Positions 26,488-34,529 of a DNA stretch of 64,000 nt are shown one piece after another. Each line of letters starts with the position of its first letter. The stretch's first letter is position 1. Both the position numbers and the translations under genes were made by a program. The stretch is taken from contig CAYPYX010000009.1 of NCBI GenBank assembly GCA_964415065.1, forward strand, positions 1 to 64,000, written 5' to 3'. This DNA is from VMCP01 sp964415065. GTDB taxonomy: Bacteria; Bacteroidota; Bacteroidia; NS11-12g; UBA955. The notes below the pieces were generated by a model that searched no databases, was not told the origin of the DNA, and was given only the letters and a program-made list of their open reading frames with translations.

Positions 26488-29379
26488 TTAAAGTTTTCTC
26501 TTAACTTCCTCAGTGATGTAAACTTCTAGATAGTCACCTACTTCCAAATCGTTGAAACGATCTAGTTGTAAACCGCATTCAAAACCTTTTAGAACTTCTT
26601 TCACATCATCCTTATAACGTTTCAAGCTGCTTAATTCACCATCGTGTTTAACAACACCATCTCGTATTACACGTATTTTGTTTTTACGTTCAATTTTTCC
26701 ATCGGTTACCATACAACCTGCAACAGTTCCCACTTTGGAAATTTTGAAAATTTCACGAATCTCAACTTGACCAATTATTTTTTCTACAATATCAGGACTC
26801 AACATACCTTCCATCGCTTTTTTAACTTCTTCAATAGCTTGGTAGATAATGCTGTATGTGCGGATATCAATTTCTTCATTTTCAGCTAACTGTTTTGCTT
26901 TAGCCGACGGACGAACTTGGAATCCAACAATAATTGCGTCAGACGCAGAAGCTAAAAGTACGTCGCTCTCGGTGATTTGACCTACCCCACTATGGATTAC
27001 ATTAACGGCAATTTCTTCGGAAGTAAGTTTCATCAGAGCATCAGATAATGCTTCCATAGAACCATCCACGTCAGCTTTAACAATGATTTTTAACTCTTTG
27101 AAGTTTCCTACAGCCAAACGACGTCCAATTTCATCCAAGGTAATATGTCGTTTTGTACGAATACCTTGTTCACGAATTAATTGTTGACGTTTGTTTGCTA
27201 GTGATTTTGCTTCATCTTCATTTGACATTACAGCGAAAATATCACCAGAAGTAGGTGCGTCAGAAAAACCTAATATTTTTATTGGTGTGGCTGGAGGTGC
27301 TACGTCGATACGAGTACCTCTCTCATTGAACATAGCACGAACTTTAGCGTATTGCGCACCAGCAACTACGTGATCACCCACTTTTAATGTGCCGTTTTGT
27401 ACTAAAAGGGTACTTACAATACCTCTACCTTTTTCTTGTGTTGCTTCGATGATGGTACCTTTTGCGTTTCTATTTGGATTGGCCTTCAATTCCATCAATT
27501 CCGCTTCTAACAGTACTTTCTCGAGTAACTTATCAACGTTTAAACCTTTTTTAGCACTGATTTCTTGACATTGGTATTTACCACCCCAGTCTTCGACCAA
27601 AATGTTCATACCCGCTAATTGTTCACGTATTTTATCTGGATTTGCTCCGTCTTTATCTATTTTATTAAACGCAAAAACCATGGGAACCCCAGCTGCTTGT
27701 GCATGGGCAATAGCTTCACGTGTTTGAGGCATCACCGAATCGTCGGCAGCAATTACAATAATTGCTAAATCCGTAACTTTAGCTCCTCTGGCACGCATTG
27801 CAGTAAATGCTTCGTGACCAGGAGTATCTAAGAATGTGATTTTCTTTCCATCACTTAATGTTACTTCATATGCACCAATATGCTGAGTGATACCACCTGC
27901 TTCACCTGCAATTACATTTTCTTTACGGATATAATCCAACAAAGAAGTTTTACCGTGGTCAACGTGACCCATAACCGTAACAACGGGTGCGCGTGGTAGT
28001 AAATCTTCCTCGCGATCAATGATTTCTTCTACTGCTTCGATTTGGCTTTCAGCATCTACAAATTCAATTTCGTAGTTAAAATCAGATGCAACCAACTGAA
28101 TGGTTTCAGCGTCTAATCTTTGGTTGATTGAAACCATGATTCCCAAAGTAAAACACTTTGAAATAACCTCAGTTACACGAACATTCATCATACTTGCTAA
28201 CTCATTAGCAGTTAAGAATTCGGTTACTTTAAGGATTTTGCTCTCTTCATCCTTTCTTCTTCTTTGTTCTTCAAAACGTTTGTTACGTTCGTCGCGAACT
28301 TCATGTTTCTTTTTAACACGATTGGATTTTCCACGACCCGCATTTCCCATTTTATTGATGGTAGTACGAACATTGGATTTAATTTCGGTTTGAGAAACTT
28401 CTTGTTTCGGAGCAGGTTTGTTATGTGTAGGCTTATTCCTATTATTGGAATTATTGTTGCTGTTGTTGTTGTCGCGGGCAACGGTATCGTTTACTGCTAC
28501 CTTAACTTCTACGCCTTTTTCTTTACGTTTACGCTTTTTGCGGATTTCCTGCATGTCTTTTCTAGCCGCTTGTGCTAGGGTAGAATTGCCGGTTTTTTCA
28601 ACAGGTAGATTAATTCTTCCTACTACCTTCGGACCAGAAAGAACTTCTTTGCGCATTTCCACTTTTTCAATCTCATCATCCTTTTCTTCAACGGGTGTTG
28701 GAGCAGGGGTAGACTGATTTTCAACAGGAACGTTTATAGTTTCAACTGTTTTTTCAACTTCAACAGGTTTTTCAGGTTCCGTTTTTGTTTCGGCAACTGG
28801 AATAGGTTTAGTTTCTATAACTTTTTCTTCCTGAGGTTGAATTACTTCAATTTTCGGTTCAACTACTACTTTCGGTGCTTCTTCTGTTTTCTTTATTTCT
28901 TCCGTCTTTTCGGAGATGATTGTTTCCGCAGGTTTGGATGATTTATTTTTAGGAGTTAGGTCAATCTTTCCAATAACTTTTATACCAGGGGTTTCATCGG
29001 GAACAACAGCCACCTTTTCCACTTCGTTTTCCTCGTTTGGAGTAACAGTGGTTACAGGAGCTGAAACTTCTTCTTTTTTCTCAACTGGTGGAGCTGTTTT
29101 GGCAACAGGTTCAGGATTGTTAACCGCAGTTGTGGATTGAGCTTCATTGATTTGAAGATCGCTAGGTCTAAGAGGTTTAGGGCTCTTTAATTTTTCTGCC
29201 TCGAGTTTTGCTGCTTTGTCGGCTGAGAATTCCTTAAGACATTCTTGATACATGTCGTCCGTAATTTTGGTAGTAGGACGAACTTCAATAGAGTATCCTT
29301 TTTCTTTTAGGAACTCAGCAATAGCCGAGGTACTTCGGTTTAATTCACTGGCAACTTTTGCTAAACGGTATTCCGCCAT
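26488..29379 (-). CDS. infB: Translation initiation factor IF-2
   Basis: About 963 residues from the ATG at 29379 (MAEYRLAKVASEL); a TTG four codons earlier is less likely. The N-terminal IF2_N helix is followed by a very long Pro/Glu/Val/Lys-rich linker (about 60-420), typical of Bacteroidota. Next is the GTPase domain with G1 GHVDHGKT near 471, G3 DTPGHEAF near 517 and G4 NKID near 571, then the beta-barrel domains that bind initiator tRNA. It delivers fMet-tRNA to the 30S subunit and promotes subunit joining. It follows nusA on the minus strand after a 187-base structured leader, in the conserved rimP-nusA-infB order. Confidence 0.97.
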   Translation of the reverse strand: MAEYRLAKVASELNRSTSAIAEFLKEKGYSIEVRPTTKITDDMYQECLKEFSADKAAKLEAEKLKSPKPLRPSDLQINEAQSTTAVNNPEPVAKTAPPVEKKEEVSAPVTTVTPNEENEVEKVAVVPDETPGIKVIGKIDLTPKNKSSKPAETIISEKTEEIKKTEEAPKVVVEPKIEVIQPQEEKVIETKPIPVAETKTEPEKPVEVEKTVETINVPVENQSTPAPTPVEEKDDEIEKVEMRKEVLSGPKVVGRINLPVEKTGNSTLAQAARKDMQEIRKKRKRKEKGVEVKVAVNDTVARDNNNSNNNSNNRNKPTHNKPAPKQEVSQTEIKSNVRTTINKMGNAGRGKSNRVKKKHEVRDERNKRFEEQRRRKDEESKILKVTEFLTANELASMMNVRVTEVISKCFTLGIMVSINQRLDAETIQLVASDFNYEIEFVDAESQIEAVEEIIDREEDLLPRAPVVTVMGHVDHGKTSLLDYIRKENVIAGEAGGITQHIGAYEVTLSDGKKITFLDTPGHEAFTAMRARGAKVTDLAIIVIAADDSVMPQTREAIAHAQAAGVPMVFAFNKIDKDGANPDKIREQLAGMNILVEDWGGKYQCQEISAKKGLNVDKLLEKVLLEAELMELKANPNRNAKGTIIEATQEKGRGIVSTLLVQNGTLKVGDHVVAGAQYAKVRAMFNERGTRIDVAPPATPIKILGFSDAPTSGDIFAVMSNEDEAKSLANKRQQLIREQGIRTKRHITLDEIGRRLAVGNFKELKIIVKADVDGSMEALSDALMKLTSEEIAVNVIHSGVGQITESDVLLASASDAIIVGFQVRPSAKAKQLAENEEIDIRTYSIIYQAIEEVKKAMEGMLSPDIVEKIIGQVEIREIFKISKVGTVAGCMVTDGKIERKNKIRVIRDGVVKHDGELSSLKRYKDDVKEVLKGFECGLQLDRFNDLEVGDYLEVYITEEVKRKL

Positions 29380-29436
29380 AATTTGATTCAAATTTAATTT
29401 TATGCTTTGTATATCCCAAGTTTTTTGTTGCTAAAG

Positions 29437-29467
29437 GAACTATTTCATACATTATGTGACATAGTTC
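29437..29467. repeat. Inverted repeat in the infB leader (hairpin 2)
   Basis: Arms GAACTAT (29437-29443) and ATAGTTC (29461-29467) enclose a 17-base loop. Within and overlapping it is the small palindrome TATGTGACATA (29453-29463). It lies about 60-90 bases upstream of the infB start on the minus strand. No U-tract follows. Confidence 0.5.
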
Positions 29468-29475
29468 GAGCAAAA

Positions 29476-29510
29476 TTTCGATTCACAAACTCGGGGGATG
29501 TGAATCGAAA
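29476..29510. repeat. Perfect 12-bp hairpin between nusA and infB (hairpin 1)
   Basis: Arms TTTCGATTCACA (29476-29487) and TGTGAATCGAAA (29499-29510) pair perfectly around an 11-base loop. It sits about 57 bases after the nusA stop and 97 bases before the infB start. A short TTTTG follows on the minus strand, so weak termination or mRNA processing is possible. Confidence 0.65.
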
Positions 29511-29566
29511 CCTTATTTTAGTTTTTCATGTTCAATATGAATTAATTATACATGGACTCTCTAGAC

Positions 29567-30820
29567 TTATTCGTCGTCGAATTCCTCACGTAGAATTTTT
29601 TGTACTTGAACAATGGTTTCTTCTTCTAGATCGGTTCTTTGGAGAAGATCTTCAACTGAGGTACGTAATACATCTTTAGCAGAATCCAATCCAATTTTCT
29701 TGAATTCTTCGATAATCCAAGTATCAATTTCATCCAAAAATTCATCCAAATCCACGTCGTCTTCAGTGTCGGCATTCAATCGGTAAACTTCGATTTGGTA
29801 ACCGGTTAATTTACTTGCCAACTTGATATTGTGACCGCTTCTTCCAATAGCAAGTGAAACTTGGTCACTTTCTAAATATACGTTAGCTGTATTGCCAACG
29901 ATATCCATTTTAGCTATAATGGCAGGTTGCAGAGCACGTTGAATAAATAATGCATCGTTCGTTGTAAAGTTGATTACATCAATATTCTCATTTCTCAATT
30001 CACGAACAATTCCGTGAATACGAGCACCTTTCACCCCTACACAAGCACCAACTGGATCAATACGATCATCATAACTTTCAACAGCTACTTTTGCTCTTTC
30101 ACCTGGTTCGCGAACAATTTTCTTGATGGTAATTAAACCATCAATAATTTCTGGTACTTCTAATTCGAATAATCGCTCAAGGAATTCAGGAGAGGTACGA
30201 GACAATACAATACGAGGAGATCCTTTTTCCATATCAACCGAGTGGATTACGGCACGAATGGTATCACCTTTCTTGTAAATATCACGAGGAATCATGTGTT
30301 CTTTAGGAAGGGTTAGTTCGTTTCCTTCATCGTCGAGAACCATAATTTCCCGCTTCCAAACGTTATAAACTTCGCCTGTGATAATTTCACCGCGTTTGTC
30401 GCCGTATTTACGGAACAATTCGTCTTTTTCCAATTCGATGATTCTGCTCATCAAAGCTTGACGTGCATTCAATACATTTCTTCTACCGAAATCTTCCAAA
30501 TAAATTTGTTGGATACAGTCTTCACCTACTTGATAATCAGGTTCTAATTTCTGAGCATCGCTGATGGTGATATGAAGATTTTCATCTTCTACTTCGCCTT
30601 CTTCAACAATTAAACGCAAATGATACATTTCGATATCACCTGTTTCGGTGTTAACGATGATGTCAAAATTTGCATCTGGGCCGTATTTTTTCTTAAGGAT
30701 GTTGCGAAAAACGTCTTCTAAAACGCGCATCATGGTTGCGCGATCGATGTTTTTGAATTCCTTAAACTCGGAAAAACTCTCCACTAAGTTTATTCCAAGA
30801 TCTTTGGCATTGGCTTTCAT
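29567..30820 (-). CDS. nusA: Transcription termination/antitermination factor NusA
   Basis: 417 residues. The N-terminal polymerase-binding domain (1-130) is followed by an S1 domain (about 135-200, ITGEVYNVWKREIMVLDDE) and two KH domains. GVKGARIHGIVREL near 262 and AIGRSGHNIKLASKLTG near 328 mark the KH RNA-binding loops. The C-terminal acidic tail (about 350-417) is short, as in other Bacteroidota that lack the full acidic repeats. NusA controls pausing, termination and antitermination. The ATG at 30820 is one base after the rimP stop. It precedes infB on the same strand, the conserved arrangement. Confidence 0.96.
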   Translation of the reverse strand: MKANAKDLGINLVESFSEFKEFKNIDRATMMRVLEDVFRNILKKKYGPDANFDIIVNTETGDIEMYHLRLIVEEGEVEDENLHITISDAQKLEPDYQVGEDCIQQIYLEDFGRRNVLNARQALMSRIIELEKDELFRKYGDKRGEIITGEVYNVWKREIMVLDDEGNELTLPKEHMIPRDIYKKGDTIRAVIHSVDMEKGSPRIVLSRTSPEFLERLFELEVPEIIDGLITIKKIVREPGERAKVAVESYDDRIDPVGACVGVKGARIHGIVRELRNENIDVINFTTNDALFIQRALQPAIIAKMDIVGNTANVYLESDQVSLAIGRSGHNIKLASKLTGYQIEVYRLNADTEDDVDLDEFLDEIDTWIIEEFKKIGLDSAKDVLRTSVEDLLQRTDLEEETIVQVQKILREEFDDE

Positions 30821-30821
30821 G

Positions 30822-31286
30822 TTATTTAAAACTTATAATGATTATTGCTTCTTTAATTTGATTAAAAGGGATAACTGCTGGCTGAAAATCTATTTTTTTC
30901 TTGCCTTTTTCTTTGATTTCTTGTGTAATATGAAATTCATCAGATTCTATTGCATCTAATTTACCTATAATGGTTTCATTTTCCAAGGTAAATTCAAATC
31001 TACGGCCAATATGTTTTTTAAATTGGCGTAAATCTTTTAAAGGTGCATCTGCTCCTGGGGAAGAAATTTCAAATGTAAATGCTCCTTCACCAAAATCTCC
31101 CTCATCGATTAATGAGGAGATATGACGTGTGAAATCAGTTAATACATTCATCGATAAAATCTCTTCTGAATCCATGTAAAAGCGAAATAATCCGGTTGGA
31201 CTTACGCTATGATGAACTAAAAAAATTCCAAAAGCCGGCGCTTCTGTTTCTACCAATTGTTTAAGTTTTTCACCCAGTTTTTTCAT
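30822..31286 (-). CDS. rimP: Ribosome maturation factor RimP
   Basis: About 154 residues from the ATG at 31286 (MKKLGEKLKQ); the in-frame TTG two codons earlier is not needed. The N-terminal alpha/beta domain (about 1-85) includes LTDFTRHISSLIDE and the EISSPGADAPLKDLRQFKKH stretch, the strongest signature of the family. It is followed by the SH3-like C-terminal domain (about 95-150). RimP helps mature the 30S subunit. It opens the rimP-nusA-infB operon. A good promoter lies upstream (31352-31382), and a terminator-like hairpin sits in the leader immediately before the start. Confidence 0.93.
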   Translation of the reverse strand: MKKLGEKLKQLVETEAPAFGIFLVHHSVSPTGLFRFYMDSEEILSMNVLTDFTRHISSLIDEGDFGEGAFTFEISSPGADAPLKDLRQFKKHIGRRFEFTLENETIIGKLDAIESDEFHITQEIKEKGKKKIDFQPAVIPFNQIKEAIIIISFK

Positions 31287-31293
31287 ATTCAAT

Positions 31294-31327
31294 AAAAAAG
31301 GGGACTGCTTTTCGCTTGCCCCCTTCC
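31294..31327 (-). promoter_or_regulatory. Terminator-like hairpin in the rimP leader
   Basis: On the minus strand AAGGGG (31322-31327) pairs with CCCCTT (31298-31303) around a 18-base segment with some internal pairing, and T runs follow at 31294-31299. It ends eight bases before the rimP ATG, yet lies downstream of the promoter at 31352-31382. It may be an attenuator rather than the terminator of the cyclophilin gene. Confidence 0.5.
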
Positions 31328-31351
31328 TAGATATTTAATGGAAAAGTACTG

Positions 31352-31382
31352 CAAAAGTAGTGAAAATTTGTGACTTAACCAA
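31352..31382 (-). promoter_or_regulatory. Promoter of the rimP-nusA-infB operon
   Basis: On the minus strand TTG (31380-31382) is followed after exactly 20 bases by TACTTTTG (31352-31359). This matches the Bacteroidota primary sigma consensus TTTG-N19/20-TAnnTTTG in its main positions. It lies in the gap between the cyclophilin stop and rimP, with a start point near 31345. Confidence 0.65.
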
Positions 31383-31392
31383 TAGTTTGCCT

Positions 31393-32283
31393 TTATAATA
31401 CAGAGGCTTTCTTGATTCGTATATCGGATTTGGGTCGGTCAGCTTGATTGCGTTCCACATTTTGAATTTTATCTAACACGTAATATCCTTTGGTTACTTT
31501 TCCGAAAACGGTGTAGTTTTTATCTAGAAACGGAGTACCTCCCCAAGAAGCATAAATATTTTTTACTCGGGTAGGAATAGTGTTCCATACACTATCTATT
31601 AGAGGTTTTGCAAGTGGTTTAATCTCATTTAAAGCTTGATCTATAGCTGCCTGATTTCCAATTTCAATAGCGGTATTGATTTTCATTGCCCATTCTCTGT
31701 TCTCCGGTCTTGCAACAAAATCCTTAATTACGCCTTGTTCAATCATTCCTTTCCATTGATTTTCGTCAACAGCAGTGCCAGTTACAATGTAGAACTGTGA
31801 GCCAGAACTCATTTTCATTGGATTGAATTCATCACCTTGACGAGCAGCAGCTAATGCACCTTTAAAATGATATAAGGTATCTACAAATTCAGCCGGTATT
31901 TTATAACTGGGTCCCCCTTCGCCTAACGGCTGGTCTGGTTTCGCAGTTTTACTAACGGGATCCCCGGTTTGAATCATAAAACCTGGAATTACACGATGAA
32001 ATAAAACTCCGTCGTAGTATTTAGATTTTACTAATTTAATAAAGTTTTCAGTGTGCTTAGGTGTCGCTGGATTAAGTGCAATAGTGATGTTTCCATAATC
32101 GGTTTCCAACAGTACTTGAGTCCAATTAGCTGGAGCTGTTGTGTCGGGAACGGTCATAGGTACATTGGTTTGCTTGTTTTCGTTAATGGCCGATTCCATA
32201 ACATCTTTTTTAGATCCGGTTGAATTGCAGGCTATCATGCTTAAACAAGCAGAAATTGCGAATATTTTAAATAGAGGTTTCAT
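31393..32283 (-). CDS. Cyclophilin-type peptidyl-prolyl isomerase lipoprotein
   Basis: 296 residues. The signal peptide ends in a lipobox (SMIAC near residue 19), so it is a lipoprotein of the periplasm or outer membrane. The cyclophilin domain starts near residue 58 (TDYGNITIALNPATPKHTENF) and includes FHRVIPGFMIQTGD near 95 and GSQFYIVTG near 162. It resumes at KNYTVFGKVTKGYYVLD near 257. An insertion of about 80 mostly helical residues (about 172-252) interrupts the usual fold. It should assist folding of envelope proteins by isomerising proline bonds. It lies upstream of the rimP operon on the same strand but has its own unit. Confidence 0.88.
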   Translation of the reverse strand: MKPLFKIFAISACLSMIACNSTGSKKDVMESAINENKQTNVPMTVPDTTAPANWTQVLLETDYGNITIALNPATPKHTENFIKLVKSKYYDGVLFHRVIPGFMIQTGDPVSKTAKPDQPLGEGGPSYKIPAEFVDTLYHFKGALAAARQGDEFNPMKMSSGSQFYIVTGTAVDENQWKGMIEQGVIKDFVARPENREWAMKINTAIEIGNQAAIDQALNEIKPLAKPLIDSVWNTIPTRVKNIYASWGGTPFLDKNYTVFGKVTKGYYVLDKIQNVERNQADRPKSDIRIKKASVL

Positions 32284-32384
32284 ATTTTTCTTTTTTGATT
32301 AGGTAGGGTGATTTAATTTTCGTTGTATAATCAATAAAAATTTGCAATAGCGATGTATTAAAATCTAAATTTTCGTAGTGTTAA

Positions 32385-32424
32385 GCATCTGTATGTAATT
32401 GTGGTATTTTGAATTTACAGATGC
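32385..32424. repeat. Inverted repeat after a minus-strand hypothetical gene
   Basis: Nine-base perfect arms GCATCTGTA (32385-32393) and TACAGATGC (32416-32424) with a 22-base loop, 19 bases beyond the stop of the gene at 32443. There is no T run, so it would be a weak terminator at best. Confidence 0.4.
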
Positions 32425-32442
32425 GAATTTAATTTACATGCT

Positions 32443-32838
32443 CTATTTGAATTGAATAATTTCTTCTCGTTCAAAGTACTCAATTAGATGTTGACGTAAA
32501 AGATTTTCTTGCTCTATTAAAGTAAGATTGGGTAACGGTTTAGCATTTTCCCAGACTGGCCATCCTTCTTTATTGATTCCTTGTAATTCATAATATCCAG
32601 AATAACTGAGTGCTTTGCAGTTTGCGATATGCATTAACCGAGTTTTGTCTTCTTTTGAGAAAGGTTTTTCGGGAATTTGACCTAGTTCACGTATTCCTAC
32701 TAAAAACAAAACGGCATTGAGATCGGGTTTTTTATCAAAATTCTGTTCTATGAAATCCAAAACTTGCAGCCATTTGGCTTTTATTTCTTTTTGCAGGGTG
32801 GATATATCATCGGTAAAAATAGAGCTGTGGTTTTTCAT
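32443..32838 (-). CDS. Conserved-looking cytoplasmic protein of unknown function
   Basis: 131 residues, not recognised by name. There is no signal peptide or membrane helix. It looks mostly helical: an N-terminal helix (DDISTLQKEIKAKWLQVLDFIEQ) is followed by a hydrophobic stretch LNAVLFLVGIRELG near 45. The middle segment is Tyr- and Gly-rich (ALSYSGYYELQGINKEGWPVWE near 75-97), and the C-terminal helix is charged and starts LTLIEQENLL. Codon use resembles its neighbours and the start ATG at 32838 is unambiguous. It sits alone between the cyclophilin gene and the divergent murQ gene. Confidence 0.65.
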   Translation of the reverse strand: MKNHSSIFTDDISTLQKEIKAKWLQVLDFIEQNFDKKPDLNAVLFLVGIRELGQIPEKPFSKEDKTRLMHIANCKALSYSGYYELQGINKEGWPVWENAKPLPNLTLIEQENLLRQHLIEYFEREEIIQFK

Positions 32839-32876
32839 AATCTTAAGTTATTATTAGGCCTTAATGGATGAATAAA

Positions 32877-32907
32877 AATCATATAATGATTGGAAAATTA
32901 TATGATT
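32877..32907. repeat. Perfect 11-bp inverted repeat upstream of a hypothetical gene
   Basis: Arms AATCATATAAT (32877-32887) and ATTATATGATT (32897-32907) with a nine-base loop. It lies 39 bases upstream of the minus-strand gene starting at 32838. It could be an operator, or an AT-rich hairpin without function. Confidence 0.4.
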
Positions 32908-33029
32908 AAAACCCTTATTAACCACAAATGTTTCCATTTGGAGTTGTTTTGCCATTATTCCCTGGAGTCTGATTAATGTACAAACTTACTACCCGCTCTG
33001 TTATCCCCCAAAAAATTAATATAACTAAT

Positions 33030-33037
33030 TATCTTTG
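33030..33037 (+). promoter_or_regulatory. -7 box upstream of murQ
   Basis: TATCTTTG matches TAnnTTTG exactly and would start an mRNA with a leader of about 50 bases before murQ at 33096. No -33 TTTG is found at the right spacing, so the call is tentative. Confidence 0.4.
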
Positions 33038-33095
33038 TTGAACACAATTGTAACTGTAATCGACAAAACTACATTCATCCCCCAACCTAAATGAA

Positions 33096-33899
33096 ATGAA
33101 TACAGAGCAAACCTCCAACCATACAGATCTGGAATTAAAAGATACCGAATCCTTGCTTTTAGGAATTAATAAAGAAGATCAAACCATTGCTGCAGCTGTG
33201 GAAATGGCGATTCCTCAAATTGTAAAATTAGTGGATGCATTGTATCAAAAGATGTTAAACGGTGGAAGATTATTCTATTTGGGAGCCGGAACAAGTGGTA
33301 GGTTGGGAATTGTAGATGCATCTGAATGTCCCCCAACTTATGGTGTAGAATTCGACAAAGTGATTGGTATTATCGCTGGAGGTGATGGAGCCATTAGAAA
33401 AGCAGTTGAATTTGCAGAGGATGATGATAATCAAGGTTTTAAAGACCTTGAACAATGGGATATTTGCGATAAAGATTTTGTGGTGGGAATTACCGCCTCA
33501 GGGAGAACACCGTATGTGTTGGGTGCATTAAATCAGTGCAACGCTGTTGGTATACTTACCGGATGCATAGTTTGTAATCCTAATTCTGTGGTAGCTGCAG
33601 CTTCAAAATTCCCCGTTGAAGTAATCACTGGGCCGGAATTCGTAACGGGTTCAACACGAATGAAAGCTGGCACGGCTACCAAATTGGTTTTAAATATGAT
33701 TACTACATCGGTTATGATAAAATTAGGTCGCGTTAAAGGAAATAAAATGGTGGATATGCAATTAACTAACGACAAACTAATTGATAGAGGAACACGAATG
33801 ATTGTAGAAGAAACGGGATTGGACTACGATACCGCACAAATGATGTTGTTAAAAGAAGGTAGTGTTCGAGGTGCAATCGACAAAATTGCTGAATATTGA
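33096..33899 (+). CDS. murQ: N-acetylmuramic acid 6-phosphate etherase
   Basis: 267 residues, a little shorter than the E. coli enzyme (298) because the C-terminal tail is reduced. The SIS-domain signature GAGTSGRLGIVDASECPPTYG (near 66-86) is nearly identical to the family pattern. EFVTGSTRMKAGTATKLVLNM near 185-205 is the second signature. The enzyme cleaves the lactyl ether of MurNAc-6-phosphate to give GlcNAc-6-phosphate and D-lactate during recycling of peptidoglycan. The ATG at 33096 is used because an ATG five bases earlier runs into a stop. No anhMurNAc kinase gene is adjacent. It converges on the DUF2452 gene, with 17 bases between them. Confidence 0.95.
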   Translation: MNTEQTSNHTDLELKDTESLLLGINKEDQTIAAAVEMAIPQIVKLVDALYQKMLNGGRLFYLGAGTSGRLGIVDASECPPTYGVEFDKVIGIIAGGDGAIRKAVEFAEDDDNQGFKDLEQWDICDKDFVVGITASGRTPYVLGALNQCNAVGILTGCIVCNPNSVVAAASKFPVEVITGPEFVTGSTRMKAGTATKLVLNMITTSVMIKLGRVKGNKMVDMQLTNDKLIDRGTRMIVEETGLDYDTAQMMLLKEGSVRGAIDKIAEY

Positions 33900-33916
33900 T
33901 TTTCGCGGTGCGAGAA

Positions 33917-34396
33917 TTACATTAATATTTCCCAGGTTTTGTCGGGAAGTAGCCTTACAGTATTTAAAAACATGGAATATTTCATAGTTTTTCCCCATTC
34001 GTATGGAGCAACCATGCTTAATACTTGTTGTCCGTCGTCCTTTTGATAAAGATGATAAATGCCATTAATTACTGGTTCAAAGTTGATTTCGGCTTTGTAA
34101 ATAGCATGAGATAATTCGAGGCGTTGCTCAATTTCTTTTGCTTGTCGAAGCAGGAGTTCAGCTTGTTTTTTCAACATGGAAATTTGTTGCTCAGCCTGAT
34201 GTTGCATTGCTTCATGAGCATTGGCTTTTAATAAACGTTTATCGATGGGCTCTATTTTGGGAGAACTCACAGTGAGCGCATAAGGCACACTGTGTAATTC
34301 TCCCTGATAGATAGCGTCTTTTAGATATAGAGGTCGATTATCTACTTCTGGATTTTCGGGGTGGCTGGTATTTTCAGACATCGTATTTTCTACCAT
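33917..34396 (-). CDS. DUF2452 domain protein
   Basis: 159 residues (ATG 34396; an ATG five codons later at 34381 is possible). After a short acidic N-terminus comes the pattern of DUF2452: YLKDAIYQGELHSVPYALTV near 25-45, a Gln/Glu-rich helix (AMQHQAEQQISMLKKQAELL, about 63-82) and the block YHLYQKDDGQQVLSMVAPYEWG near 115-136. It is a soluble, probably cytoplasmic protein. The family occurs widely in Bacteroidota and has no assigned activity. It stands alone on the minus strand between murQ and asd. Confidence 0.8.
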   Translation of the reverse strand: MVENTMSENTSHPENPEVDNRPLYLKDAIYQGELHSVPYALTVSSPKIEPIDKRLLKANAHEAMQHQAEQQISMLKKQAELLLRQAKEIEQRLELSHAIYKAEINFEPVINGIYHLYQKDDGQQVLSMVAPYEWGKTMKYSMFLNTVRLLPDKTWEILM

Positions 34397-34479
34397 GATT
34401 TGTAATGCTATTGGTGCAATATGGAAATAATTACACTCCTAAGCAGTTACTAACAATTTCGATCTAAAAAAGTTATGGT

Positions 34480-34508
34480 TATTTAGAATTTTACCGAAAT
34501 TCTAAATA
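34480..34508. repeat. Perfect 12-bp hairpin after asd
   Basis: Arms TATTTAGAATTT (34480-34491) and AAATTCTAAATA (34497-34508) with a five-base loop, starting 21 bases past the asd stop on the minus strand. The next T run is about ten bases beyond, so it is a possible but untypical terminator. Confidence 0.5.
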
Positions 34509-34529
34509 GATTTTACCAACTCAAGCAAA

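Noticed and set aside
28418..28717. Plus-strand frames opposite infB (for example 28264-28578 and 28418-28717)
   Set aside because: They are shadows of the low-complexity Pro/Glu/Lys linker of IF-2 and have the biased composition expected of its antisense.
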